A DNA stretch of 64,000 nucleotides from Noviherbaspirillum massiliense JC206 (GTDB lineage Bacteria; Pseudomonadota; Gammaproteobacteria; Burkholderiales; Burkholderiaceae_D): positions 2,282,380-2,346,379 of the forward strand of contig NZ_HE978634.1 of assembly GCF_000312045.1 (NCBI RefSeq). The letters are read 5' to 3'. Position numbers and translations under genes: made by a program. Every line of letters starts with the position of its first letter. Within the stretch, counting starts at the first letter, position 1. The notes beneath the pieces were generated by a model, which saw nothing but the letters and a program-made list of their open reading frames with translations, was not told the origin of the DNA and made no database searches. Positions 29,290-37,670 of this stretch are shown in pieces.

Positions 29290-30165
29290 ATGGCGAACAA
29301 GAAAATTTTCCAGGCATTGACTTCAACGGTAGCCGTCTTGATGCTTGCAGCATGCGCAAGCAAGCCTCCGGCCCCGCCCGCTCCTGCGCCCGCCGTCATC
29401 GCGCCCGATCCGCAAAACCGGCAAGTTCTGGTGCAATGGCTGGGCCAGTCGGCAACCAAGATCGTGACGCCCGGCGGCAAGGTGATCATCATTGATCCCT
29501 GGCTGACCACCAATCCGAAGACACCGGAACAATTCAAGCGGCTGGAAGCCCTGGGCAAGGTAGATCTGATCCTGGTCAGCCACGCCCACCCGGACCATGC
29601 TGCCGACGCCCCGGCGCTTGCCAAGTTGAACAATGCGCCGGTGTACGGACCGGCGGGAATGAACCAGTCGATGATCACGCTCGGCATCCTGCCGTCCTCG
29701 CTTTCGCAACGTTTCGGCAAGGGCGGCACCATCATGCCTCTCGGGCCGGGCATCAAGATTACCGCCACCCATGCCGAGCACAGCTCGGAACTGGTATGGC
29801 ACAACCCGGCCACCGGCAAGGATGAAACCCATGTCGGCGGCGAACCAGTCGGCTTCATCATTGAAATGGAGAACGGCTTCAAGATCTACCACATGGGCGA
29901 CACTGCATTGTTCGGGGACATGAAGCTCATCGCCGAACGCTACAAGCCGGACCTGATCATGATCCCTATCGGCGGCTATTTCGTGATGGATCCGCAAGAT
30001 GCAGCCCTTGCCACCCGTGATTTCCTGAAGCCGAAATATGCGATCCCGATCCATTACGGCACCTCGCCCCAGCTCAAGGGCACACCGCAGGAATTCATTT
30101 CCGCCCTCGGCAATGCGCCGATCAGGGTGGTGCCAATGAAACCGGGGGAGGCATTCAGGTTTTGA
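29290..30165 (+). CDS. MBL-fold metal-dependent hydrolase lipoprotein
   Basis: The 291-residue precursor has the lipobox LMLAAC (Cys22) and a Pro/Ala-rich linker, then a metallo-beta-lactamase fold in the UlaG/UPF0173 style: VQWLGQSATKIVTPGGKVIIIDPW, the metal motif SHAHPDHAAD (HxHxDH), YHMGDTALFGDM, and IPIHYGT near the end. It should bind two metal ions and act in the envelope; the substrate is unknown. The frame runs upstream through the tRNA and must start at the ATG at 29290. Confidence 0.85.
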   Translation: MANKKIFQALTSTVAVLMLAACASKPPAPPAPAPAVIAPDPQNRQVLVQWLGQSATKIVTPGGKVIIIDPWLTTNPKTPEQFKRLEALGKVDLILVSHAHPDHAADAPALAKLNNAPVYGPAGMNQSMITLGILPSSLSQRFGKGGTIMPLGPGIKITATHAEHSSELVWHNPATGKDETHVGGEPVGFIIEMENGFKIYHMGDTALFGDMKLIAERYKPDLIMIPIGGYFVMDPQDAALATRDFLKPKYAIPIHYGTSPQLKGTPQEFISALGNAPIRVVPMKPGEAFRF

Positions 30166-30283
30166 TGTGTCTTTCCGACAGTACTCTTCGAGATGTGTGG
30201 CGGAGAAAAACCTAAACTGGCCAGCTTGAACCCGCGCAGGTCGCTTTCTATACTGAATTTAAAGTCGACTTGCCGGGGGTGTT

Positions 30284-30583
30284 ATGAAGCAACTTTCCCT
30301 CGCCGCATTGCTCATTTCTCTGTTGTTGCCGGGATGCGCAATCGTTCCCTATGATGATCCCTATGCGGGGTCTTACGGCACGTATACTGGCGCACCTCCG
30401 TTGACAACCGCCTATCCGGCGTACCCGGTCCCAATCGTCCCCATGTATGGCGCGCCTCCGCCTTGGTACCTTGGCCCTCCGACTCTGGGGCTGGGGTTGG
30501 GCTTCGGCTACCATCCTTGGCGGCATCACTACTGGGACCGAGGCAACTGGGGAAGGAGGGGATATCCCGGCCACCATCGTTGA
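30284..30583 (+). CDS. Small Pro/Gly/Tyr-rich lipoprotein
   Basis: The 99-residue precursor has the lipobox LLPGC (Cys18). The mature part is low-complexity and rich in Pro, Tyr, Gly and, near the end, His/Trp/Arg (GYHPWRHHYWDRGNWGRRG). There is no known domain. A GGGGG stretch lies about 6 nt before the ATG. It is probably exported and anchored to a membrane, and the mature chain is likely disordered. A terminator follows 25 bp after the stop. Confidence 0.7.
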   Translation: MKQLSLAALLISLLLPGCAIVPYDDPYAGSYGTYTGAPPLTTAYPAYPVPIVPMYGAPPPWYLGPPTLGLGLGFGYHPWRHHYWDRGNWGRRGYPGHHR

Positions 30584-30607
30584 AAGCTTTCAGCAAGCTG
30601 TAAAACA

Positions 30608-30640
30608 GAAAGCCCAGCGTCTGTCCGCTGGGCTTTCCTT
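30608..30640. terminator. Bidirectional terminator after small lipoprotein gene
   Basis: AAAGCCCAGCG and CGCTGGGCTTT form an 11-bp stem with a TCTGTC loop and T-rich flank. It lies between the small lipoprotein gene and the converging NHL-repeat gene. Confidence 0.85.
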
Positions 30641-30704
30641 TAACCGCACTGAAGTTGAACGAGCATGGTCGACAAGATCACGCTCATTCAGACCAACAAG
30701 TTTC

Positions 30705-31670
30705 TTACGGGGTTACCTTAAGAACATTGTTGCCGGTAGCGTCAGTGACATACAGGTCGTTACCAGTAAGGGCAGTTGTCACGCCGCTCAATTGCTTGGC
30801 CGCGACCGACTTGGTCGTCTTCGCACCGGTATTGGTCAGCGTAGTCACACGCTGAGGCTCAATCACGTACAGGTTGCTGCTAGCGCTGCCTGCAACGATA
30901 CCTGTTGCATTGGTGAACCCGGAACCGCCGCTGACGTCAGCTGCAGGAGCAGCAGTGGTCAGGTTCGCTGCGCCGGCAATCTTCTTGACTGTCGTTGCAC
31001 CGTTTGCACCAACTTCCGTAACGAACAAATTGCCCTCGCTGTCTACTGCCAGGGAAGTCGGGTTGTTGAGGCCGGTAGCAATGACTGCCGTATGGCTTTC
31101 CGTGTCGAACCATCCCCTTGTGATCGTGCCGGAACCGGCAGTGCCGTCGCCTGCGTCAGCAACGAATACATTGAAACCTGCATCGACAGCAAGGCCTTTC
31201 GGGTTTTGCAGGCCGGGAATAACAACGACCACACTGCCATCGTTGATCAGGCGAACGGACGTGCCGTCGACCACATAAACCGCGTTTCCTGCCGCAGCAA
31301 TGCTGCGCAGATCAGAGAAGGTGGCTGCAGTCCGAGGTTCGACATCCGCAGGTGCGCCATTACCCTGGACACCTTCGGTGCCGGCGTACAGGGTAGCTGC
31401 CCCCCCAGCTGCGTCGATCTTGCGAACGGTGAAGGTGCCGGCATCTGCAACGTAGAAGCTGCCGTCTTCGGCACGTGCGATACCTACGGGCTTGTTCAGG
31501 CCGGTCGCAAATACGCTGGACGCTGCTTGGCTAACATTCGTGTTATTGGTCGGGGACTGTGTTCCAGTCGAGTCGTGTCCGCCGCCGCCACCGCCGCAGG
31601 CAGCAAGAGCTACGCACAGCAGTGCAGCGGTAAGAGCAGCCAGAGGAAAGCGGGCATTAGCTTTTGACAT
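30705..31670 (-). CDS. NHL-repeat beta-propeller lipoprotein
   Basis: The 321-residue precursor has the lipobox ALAAC (Cys25) followed by six glycines. The rest is made of repeats of about 45 residues with the pattern GLNxPxGIAxxxDGxxYVADAGxxTVRKI, for example LNKPVGIARAEDGSFYVAD, LQNPKGLAVDAGFNVFVAD and LNNPTSLAVDSEGNLFVTE. This is an NHL-type six-bladed propeller, usually a binding platform. Two ATGs lie at 31676 and 31670. AGGAG is 1 nt from the first and 7 nt from the second, so 31670 is the start. Confidence 0.83.
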   Translation of the reverse strand: MSKANARFPLAALTAALLCVALAACGGGGGGHDSTGTQSPTNNTNVSQAASSVFATGLNKPVGIARAEDGSFYVADAGTFTVRKIDAAGGAATLYAGTEGVQGNGAPADVEPRTAATFSDLRSIAAAGNAVYVVDGTSVRLINDGSVVVVIPGLQNPKGLAVDAGFNVFVADAGDGTAGSGTITRGWFDTESHTAVIATGLNNPTSLAVDSEGNLFVTEVGANGATTVKKIAGAANLTTAAPAADVSGGSGFTNATGIVAGSASSNLYVIEPQRVTTLTNTGAKTTKSVAAKQLSGVTTALTGNDLYVTDATGNNVLKVTP

Positions 31671-32225
31671 TGTCATACTCCTTGAAATAATAATCATCGT
31701 GTGACTTGCTTATGGCTTTTCAGAACGATTAACCACGCCCACATCTTTCCTTAACGACGCATTCGAATTCTTGAGCACCGTCAATTTCATCCGGGCGTTC
31801 GCACGCTCTTTTGAGAGCTATCAATGGGGCACGCCTCAGGAATATTTCCCATGCGTCAGAGATGAAATGCTTTGTCACACTTTCAGCAGTAAATCGTCGT
31901 GTGGAAAGATTGAAAGGCAGCCAAGCGCCGGGAAAGTGCGCCCTGGATTCACTTGCGAGCTCGGGGCTGCATGAGGCGGCCGCAAGAAAAAGCGGAGCGA
32001 GTTCACATACGCTGCGAACTCGTTCGATTTACAGGATGGAATAGTTGATCGACGAATAAAAAACGCTCCACCAAGGGAGCGTTTTTACGGGGACAGAAAG
32101 TCCCTCGTTACGGATGCGATTTGCAACTCATGTGAAGTGAAACCGGCGGATGCAGGCTCGCAGGAATGCGGGCAGGCGCATGCATGGGAACATGGCATGC
32201 GGAGATGCAAGGCATGATGAGCGGA
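31671..32225. other. 555-bp gap with an isolated terminator
   Basis: No gene with a recognisable product was found. Short plus-strand frames exist (for example 31811-32044) but have no Shine-Dalgarno site or known pattern. The region holds the promoter of the NHL-repeat gene at its left end and a perfect hairpin with T-runs on both sides at 32056-32087. Confidence 0.5.
32056..32087. terminator. Isolated bidirectional terminator hairpin
   Basis: AAAACGCTCC and GGGAGCGTTTT pair around ACCAA with an A-run on the left and a T-run on the right. It is 139 bp beyond the stop of the leftward membrane protein gene and may end the T6SS accessory operon; alternatively it ends a rightward transcript from the gap. 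Confidence 0.75.
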
Positions 32226-32531
32226 TCAGAAATATTTTCGGTTTTCAAAACGTATGATGGTATTGGCTTCCATGCTTCTCCTCCTCAGCGTGCGCTTCCA
32301 CAGCCTGTAGACGATGGCCAGCACAAATAGGCTGATGGCAAGCCGGATATATATCGGCTCACCAATGAAAGCCAGGCAGGCAATGACGGCGATCACACCT
32401 GCGATTGCATGAGCTAACCCAAGCCGCGTGCGCAAACCTGGAATGATCCTGAAACCAAGCAGCCACACGATGACAGGCAACAGTGCCATCCCGAACTGGC
32501 CCGCCAGCCTGCTGAAGTCGTCAGTTAGCAT
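32226..32531 (-). CDS. Small hypothetical membrane protein
   Basis: The 101-residue protein has about three predicted membrane helices (GMALLPVIVWLLGFRIIPG; a stretch with AHAIAGVIAVIACLAFI; IYIRLAISLFVLAIVYRLW) and a basic end with RRRSMEANTIIRFENRKYF. No known family was recognised. The ATG at 32531 has a purine-rich GGGAGGGGA upstream. It is the last gene of the leftward T6SS-accessory cluster, 131 bp after tssQ, but a link to secretion is only positional. Confidence 0.6.
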   Translation of the reverse strand: MLTDDFSRLAGQFGMALLPVIVWLLGFRIIPGLRTRLGLAHAIAGVIAVIACLAFIGEPIYIRLAISLFVLAIVYRLWKRTLRRRSMEANTIIRFENRKYF

Positions 32532-32662
32532 ATCCCCTCCCTCTTCTGCCTTTCCCTTGTGATGCCATCGATGCACGTTCAGTCCAAGCAGTCTGATATT
32601 GGCGTGCACCTAAGCCGCGTGTCATTCACGCTTTTGCGGCCAGCCTCATCACTGGGGCCGGA

Positions 32663-33151
32663 TCATTTCGATCTTTTCGCGCTCTCGAAGATGCGCCCCC
32701 ACAGCGGGTGCCCTTTTTCGCCCGGTTCGAGATCAAAATCCGGGTCCAGCCTCAAGGCCTTTTCAAACTGCTGCTTGCACAATGCCTGTCTTGAAGTCAC
32801 GCAGTAGCTGAAGGCCATGTATTTCAGGGCCTTGGTCTGCACGGGAATATTCCGCTCCGGCGACCAGATTTCCGGGCTGTTGGAAAGATGCTTGATCGCG
32901 CCGTTGAAGTCGCCTTTCTCGTACAAGTCGACGCCTTCCTTCAAGGCGGTCTGGGCAGGGCTGCGCGAGGAACTGGAATTCAGCGGATGGTTGGCTATCG
33001 CTTTCTGGATATCGGTTTTTACCCGTTCAATGACTTCGCAACCTGCGAGAAGCATCACGCAAGCAGCAACGCATGCATAGGAAATGCGGCAAGGGGAAAA
33101 GCGGGTCCATCCATCTCGGCCGTGTTTATTTCTTGCGCGGAGAAAAATCAT
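32663..33151 (-). CDS. tssQ: TssQ family T6SS-associated lipoprotein
   Basis: The 162-residue precursor has a long basic N-terminus, then a lipobox LLAGC at Cys38, and a TPR-like second half (ALKEGVDLYEKGDFNGAIKHL and CKQQFEKALRLDPDFDLEPGEKGHPLWG). The PGEKGHPLWGRIFESAK end is typical of the lipoproteins named TssQ in Burkholderiales type VI secretion clusters. The start codon overlaps the end of the kinase gene by 26 bp. The two belong to one operon with the phosphatase and TagH genes. Confidence 0.75.
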   Translation of the reverse strand: MIFLRARNKHGRDGWTRFSPCRISYACVAACVMLLAGCEVIERVKTDIQKAIANHPLNSSSSRSPAQTALKEGVDLYEKGDFNGAIKHLSNSPEIWSPERNIPVQTKALKYMAFSYCVTSRQALCKQQFEKALRLDPDFDLEPGEKGHPLWGRIFESAKRSK

Positions 33152-34793
33152 ATTCAATCTTGACTGCCTTATTTTTCTTTACATCAACCTCGATTATATA
33201 GTTAGGAGAACTCGGGTTCGTAAGTTTGATGTAATGCTTCCCTTCCGGCAGAACCAGTTGCTTCAAAGGCGGGCTGACCCCTTTCGATACGCCATCCACA
33301 TCGACCGTGCCCCAGGGCTTGACGTTCAGCTTCACCACGCCACTTGCCGGCTTGGCAGCGGAAGGCTTCGAACGCATTGGCTGGGCCTGCTTCACCGCGG
33401 CTGGAGCAGCAGCCCGGGCGACCGGTTGGGCCGCTGTCGCTGTGCTCTGAAAGGCTGCCAGTCTTGCGCGCGCGGCCTCGGCATGTTTGCCTTCCGGGTA
33501 TTTCCCGATGAAAGCGGTGAAGTCGTCGGCTTTGGCATTCGGATTGTTCGCCAATGCCACCCATGCAGCGGTTTCCTCATCCGGCTGAGCTTCCGCCACT
33601 GCAGCGGGCAGGCCCGCACCGGGTTCACTTGATGCGGAATTTGACTCGGATGCGCCGGTAACCACTGCAACGGGCTGTGCCGGCTTTTGCTTGAAGAGGA
33701 AATAACCGACAGCACCAAGGCCGCACACGACGCCGGCGATCGAAATCGCCAGCAGAACATTTGCTGGTTTCCTGTTTGTCCGTGCCTTAACACGTGCAGG
33801 CTTCGCATCCACCGTGCCGCCGGAAGATGGGGACCTGAACATGTCGGGCGCAATCGCGATGGGGATCGGCATTGCCCCCTCCAGCTTCAGCAACTGACGG
33901 AATTCTTCTATCGACTGCGGCCGGTCTTCCGGCTTGACCGACAAGCCCTTGTCGATGGCAGCCAGGAATTCCTTGCTGAATCCCGGGTAATCGCCATTTT
34001 GCAAAAGCTCGATCGGATCCTTGATCGACCGTGCTACCGAAGTCGGCGGCAGCTTTTTTGCAATCACCGAATAGATCACGGCGCATAGCGAATAGATGTC
34101 AGTCCACGGCCCCTGCTTCATCCCGGCATCGTCGGCGTACTGCTCAATCGGCGCATAACCGGGCTTCAGTATCACGGTGAAGGCATGTGCCATGTCGCCG
34201 ATGATCTGGCGCGCAGCGCCAAAATCCAGCAGCACTGCTTCGCCGGTGTTCTGGATCATGATGTTGTCCGGCGAGATGTCCCGGTGCAGGACGTTCACGC
34301 GATACAAGGTCTCGAGTGCTTCGAGGATAGGCTTCAACACGCTTTTCAGCCAGGCTTCGGTGACACGCGCAGGGTCCTTTTTGACGACGTTCTTGAGGGT
34401 CTGCCCTTCGTAATACCGCATCGCCATGTAGCCGGTATTGTTCTCTTCCCAGAACCGGTAAACCTTGATCAGGGCAGGATGGTCGAACTGCGCCAGCAGG
34501 CGTGCTTCATTGATGAAGCTTTTCAAACCGGTGCCGAAGGTTTCCTGGTCGCGCTGCGAGCGGACGATGACGCTCTTGTCGGCACCGCGGCTGGCGAACA
34601 TGCCGGGCATGTATTCCTTGATGGCGACCGTGCGCTGCAGCGAGTGGTCGAATGCGAGATAGACGATGCCGAATCCGCCTTCGCCGATGATGCCAGTGAT
34701 TTCGAAGTCGGCCAGGCGGGTTCCTACAGGCAGGCAATTCTCGGAGCCGGCGCTGATCGTGTCCTGTTGCAGAAGCGGCAGGGTATTTTGCAT
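33126..34793 (-). CDS. Membrane-anchored serine/threonine protein kinase with PEGA domain (PpkA-like)
   Basis: The 555-residue protein has a cytoplasmic kinase domain: P-loop GEGGFG (37-42), Lys59 in VAIKEY, catalytic HRDISPDN (170-177) and DFGAAR (190-195). Then follow a linker, one membrane helix (residues about 348-370, VLLAISIAGVVCGLGAVGYF), an Ala/Pro-rich periplasmic stretch, and a C-terminal PEGA-like domain (VKLNVKPWGTVDVDGVSKG). In T6SS, PpkA kinases phosphorylate the FHA protein to switch on assembly. The neighbours PP2C, TagH and TssQ support that role. The ATG at 34793 is preferred to an upstream TTG. Confidence 0.87.
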   Translation of the reverse strand: MQNTLPLLQQDTISAGSENCLPVGTRLADFEITGIIGEGGFGIVYLAFDHSLQRTVAIKEYMPGMFASRGADKSVIVRSQRDQETFGTGLKSFINEARLLAQFDHPALIKVYRFWEENNTGYMAMRYYEGQTLKNVVKKDPARVTEAWLKSVLKPILEALETLYRVNVLHRDISPDNIMIQNTGEAVLLDFGAARQIIGDMAHAFTVILKPGYAPIEQYADDAGMKQGPWTDIYSLCAVIYSVIAKKLPPTSVARSIKDPIELLQNGDYPGFSKEFLAAIDKGLSVKPEDRPQSIEEFRQLLKLEGAMPIPIAIAPDMFRSPSSGGTVDAKPARVKARTNRKPANVLLAISIAGVVCGLGAVGYFLFKQKPAQPVAVVTGASESNSASSEPGAGLPAAVAEAQPDEETAAWVALANNPNAKADDFTAFIGKYPEGKHAEAARARLAAFQSTATAAQPVARAAAPAAVKQAQPMRSKPSAAKPASGVVKLNVKPWGTVDVDGVSKGVSPPLKQLVLPEGKHYIKLTNPSSPNYIIEVDVKKNKAVKIEYDFSPRKK

Positions 34794-34867
34794 GGTCAAT
34801 GACGGCTCTGTGTTAGTGGGATCGTGCGGCTATGCCTCGCGCACTCTTGTCGCGAATCGCAATCCCG

Positions 34868-35653
34868 CTACTGTTTTGTATCCTCGACATAAATCGTGAA
34901 CGCAGTATAGTTATCGGGCGCTACAGATGAAAGCGTGCCGTTTCTGTCAACAATGGCGACCATGGCTGCCAGCCACTGCTCGGCGGAAGTTGACGATTCG
35001 AGGACCTTCTCCATCTCCTGTTCGGTGATCCACTCCCAGAATCCATCGGTACAGATCAACACGGCATCGCCCGTCTGGAGCAATACCGGCGCAGCGCTCA
35101 CCTCCGCCTTGTGCTCCCCCGCGACACCGAGTGCCGCACACAAGGTGCTGCGTTGCGGATGTCCGCGCAACTGGCCAGCTTCGCAATAACCCGCGTCGAC
35201 CAGCTGCTGCACGAGACTATGGTCCTTTGTAACATGCCGCACCTGATTCTCGCGGAACAGGTAGACCCGGGTATCGCCGACGTGGCCCCACAAAGCCGAG
35301 CGGCTCGCGCAATCGATCAGCAGCAGCGCCACTGTCGCGCTCATCCCATCCAGTTCTTGCTGCTCCGACTGGCGCCGCGCCAGTTCGGCCGCTGCGTTCT
35401 CGATATAGGAATGCAGTGCCTGCGGGCCGAAAGCGGCTTCCCGAACAAAGCTGCCGATAACTGCCTCAATCACAGTCTGCGACGCGATCTCCCCGCCCTG
35501 CAATCCGCCGACGCCATCCGACACCACGAAGCAGGCCAGCTGGCCTGCATAGCTGCTGCCGAGGGCATCCTGATTGGACGGGCGGCCGCCGGCATGGGTA
35601 AGCTGGGCAACATCCAGGAGGAGATTGCCACAGGCAGCCGCGACGTCAGCCAT
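34868..35653 (-). CDS. PP2C-family serine/threonine phosphatase (PppA-like)
   Basis: The 261-residue phosphatase has the PP2C metal motifs RPSNQDALGSS, FVVSDGVGGLQGGE, LWGHVGDTRVYLFRENQ and ICTDGFWEWI. In T6SS, PppA dephosphorylates the FHA protein and opposes PpkA. The start at 35653 overlaps the tagH stop by 8 bp (ATGGCTGA), so the two are coupled. The frame continuing to 35749 lies inside tagH and is rejected. The kinase gene follows after 74 bp. Confidence 0.88.
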   Translation of the reverse strand: MADVAAACGNLLLDVAQLTHAGGRPSNQDALGSSYAGQLACFVVSDGVGGLQGGEIASQTVIEAVIGSFVREAAFGPQALHSYIENAAAELARRQSEQQELDGMSATVALLLIDCASRSALWGHVGDTRVYLFRENQVRHVTKDHSLVQQLVDAGYCEAGQLRGHPQRSTLCAALGVAGEHKAEVSAAPVLLQTGDAVLICTDGFWEWITEQEMEKVLESSTSAEQWLAAMVAIVDRNGTLSSVAPDNYTAFTIYVEDTKQ

Positions 35654-36359
35654 TTTGCGGCTTGTTCTTGAAGCGTTCGATTTCCTTTTCATAGGCCTGG
35701 AGGAAAGCCGGGCCAAACAGCATCTGGAAATCGTCCTGCGCTTCCACATTGACCTTTTTGAAAAGACCGATATAGGTATCCCAGAGTCTGGCCTTGCGCC
35801 GCGACGGGATCAGCGAATCGAGGAATCCCCCGGCTTTCACACGCCTTTCCACCCGCTCGGGATTGAACCGACGCAGCACATCCGCCATGGCTGCGCGAAC
35901 GCCGGCGACAACACCGAGCTGATGTGCATGCAAATCTTCATAGGCATCCTGCATCGCTTCGACCGGCCCCATGAAACCGGGCATCTTCTTCCGGAACATC
36001 TGCGTCAGGACGGTTTCCCCATCCTGGAAGAACTTCAGAGGGTTGTTGTTCCTGACGACTACCATCGTCACGTCTGCATTGACCTCGCGCTTGACCAGCG
36101 CCCGCAATGCATTCAATCCTATCGTCCCCTGCACTGAGGTCGCCAGCATCATGCCGATCATTTCCATGACTTCCGGCGTCAACCCCTGCGGGAGCGCCGC
36201 AGGCGGAAGTCCTACGCCTCTCAGGAAAGCGTGAATAAGCGCTTCAGGGTCGGAATTCTGCATTGCCGGAACGGCATCCGCCTGGGCATGCTCGGCAGAC
36301 GGTTTATGCGCTGCCTGCGGCAGGAGGTCTGCAGATGAGCGATCTGTTGTACTTGTCAT
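35646..36359 (-). CDS. tagH: TagH-like T6SS protein, C-terminal domain only (no FHA domain)
   Basis: The 237-residue protein contains ALIHAFLRGVGLPP near residue 41 and the TagH C-terminal pattern NNPLKFFQDGETVLTQMF, GFMGPVEAMQDAYEDLHAHQ and GVVAGVRAAMADVLRRFNPE. In the usual TagH/Fha proteins this region follows an N-terminal FHA domain that reads phospho-threonine. Here the first 38 residues are low-complexity (Ser/Ala/Asp-rich) and no FHA domain is present in the gene or upstream. It heads the leftward cluster TagH-PP2C-kinase-TssQ. Confidence 0.78.
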   Translation of the reverse strand: MTSTTDRSSADLLPQAAHKPSAEHAQADAVPAMQNSDPEALIHAFLRGVGLPPAALPQGLTPEVMEMIGMMLATSVQGTIGLNALRALVKREVNADVTMVVVRNNNPLKFFQDGETVLTQMFRKKMPGFMGPVEAMQDAYEDLHAHQLGVVAGVRAAMADVLRRFNPERVERRVKAGGFLDSLIPSRRKARLWDTYIGLFKKVNVEAQDDFQMLFGPAFLQAYEKEIERFKNKPQNG

Positions 36360-36752
36360 AGGCTTGGGTGAATCTGGATTTGAACTGAAATTAAGCCGCT
36401 GGGGTGCTGTCTTTCGTAAAGAGCTATCGCGAGATGCAGACGTGTGATTGTCTTTGCTTTCCGGGTCGAGGATTCATGGAAGGCTTGCAGGAGCGTCCGG
36501 CAACGAGCATCGAGTCTCTCATGCAGCCATGCAAAACATGCCAGAAGGCATTTTAGCGAATCTCCATAGGCGAGAGAGTTTATTTATCAACATTCAACAG
36601 ATTCCCGTTGTCTATGTTGCCGACAGAAGACAGGATTGCCTTTATGCTGACGTTTTGTAATCAAACGTTACGGGAGAAGAAATACAGGAAGAAAAGTTTG
36701 CGACTGCATCATGAACATGTGTCGGCGTTTCGTGCCTGTTCACCCAAATCCT
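36360..36752. other. 393-bp gap upstream of tagH
   Basis: No gene was recognised on either strand and no remnant of an FHA domain was seen on the minus strand. It should hold the promoter of the T6SS-accessory operon. The stretch near 36650-36720 is AT-rich. Confidence 0.5.
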
Positions 36753-37658
36753 TCAGCCAGTATTCCTGATACGTTCCAGCGCATCGCTCACCCGCGGATA
36801 AAGCAATTCGACGCCGAGTTCCGACTTCATGCGCTGATTCGAAAGCCTGCGCGATTCGGACATGAACGACAGCTGCAGTGGCGAGGCCTGCTGCTCCAGT
36901 TCTCTGCGTGACAGACGCGGCGGTCGCGGCAGACCGAGTGCGTCCGCCACCGCATCGAAATACTCGCCCATCTTCATTTCGGAGTCGTCCACGGCATGAT
37001 AGATGCGACCGGGCAAACTCCTGAAGAGCGCTGCAGCCACTATCCGCGCCAAATCATCGGCGTGGATATGGTTGGTGAAGACGTCATCCTCTTCGCTCAA
37101 GGCCGGTGTAGCCTTGTTCAGGCGCTCGACGGGCAGGCGGTCCTGGGCATAGATGCCCGGCACGCGCAGAATGGCGAGGCGCGAACCCGACCGCCTGGCC
37201 CAGGCGCGCAACGCCCGTTCGGCATCGACCCGCCTCCTCGCCCTAGCATTCATTGGGCTGACAGGCGCGGTTTCATCTATCAGCGCGCCGGCACGGTTTC
37301 CGTACACTCCGCTCGTGCTGACATAAACGAGTGTGGCATGGTCGGGTAAAATGGCGGTCAGATTGCGGGTACGCCGGTCTTTGAGGCCTTCCGGCTGCGG
37401 CGGCGCAAGATGCACGATGCATTCCGCCAGTCGCGCAAGCCGGCCCAGGCTGGCAGGCCGGTCGAGATCGGCAATGATGGGAATCGCACCGGCGCCCCGC
37501 AATTCGGCACAGCGCGATTCCTGGCTGGTCACGGCGAATACGCGAAAGCGTTCCCGCACAAGAGGCAGGAGGCGCATGCCGACATCTCCGCAACCAATGA
37601 TCAACAGCCGCCGCCTGGCAAATCGATTGGCGCAATTTTTCAACTGTCTATTTTTCAT
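36753..37658 (-). CDS. NAD-dependent epimerase/dehydratase family protein (extended SDR)
   Basis: The 301-residue protein has a Rossmann N-terminus RRRLLIIGCGDVGMRLLP, LADLDRP-type sequence (IIADLDRPASLGRLARL), VYVSTSGVYGNRAGALIDE, and an ILRVPGIYAQDRLPVERL loop. The YGNR pattern provides the Tyr of the active-site region, but the Lys position is not standard. The substrate is unknown. The ATG at 37658 is the likely start; the open frame to 38747 crosses the divergent reductase gene. Only 12 bp separate its start from the next gene. Confidence 0.82.
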   Translation of the reverse strand: MKNRQLKNCANRFARRRLLIIGCGDVGMRLLPLVRERFRVFAVTSQESRCAELRGAGAIPIIADLDRPASLGRLARLAECIVHLAPPQPEGLKDRRTRNLTAILPDHATLVYVSTSGVYGNRAGALIDETAPVSPMNARARRRVDAERALRAWARRSGSRLAILRVPGIYAQDRLPVERLNKATPALSEEDDVFTNHIHADDLARIVAAALFRSLPGRIYHAVDDSEMKMGEYFDAVADALGLPRPPRLSRRELEQQASPLQLSFMSESRRLSNQRMKSELGVELLYPRVSDALERIRNTG

Positions 37659-37670
37659 CTTCGGGATTGT

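Noticed and set aside
30447-31667. 406-residue plus-strand open frame
   Set aside because: It is antisense to the NHL-repeat lipoprotein. It has no ribosome site and crosses a terminator.
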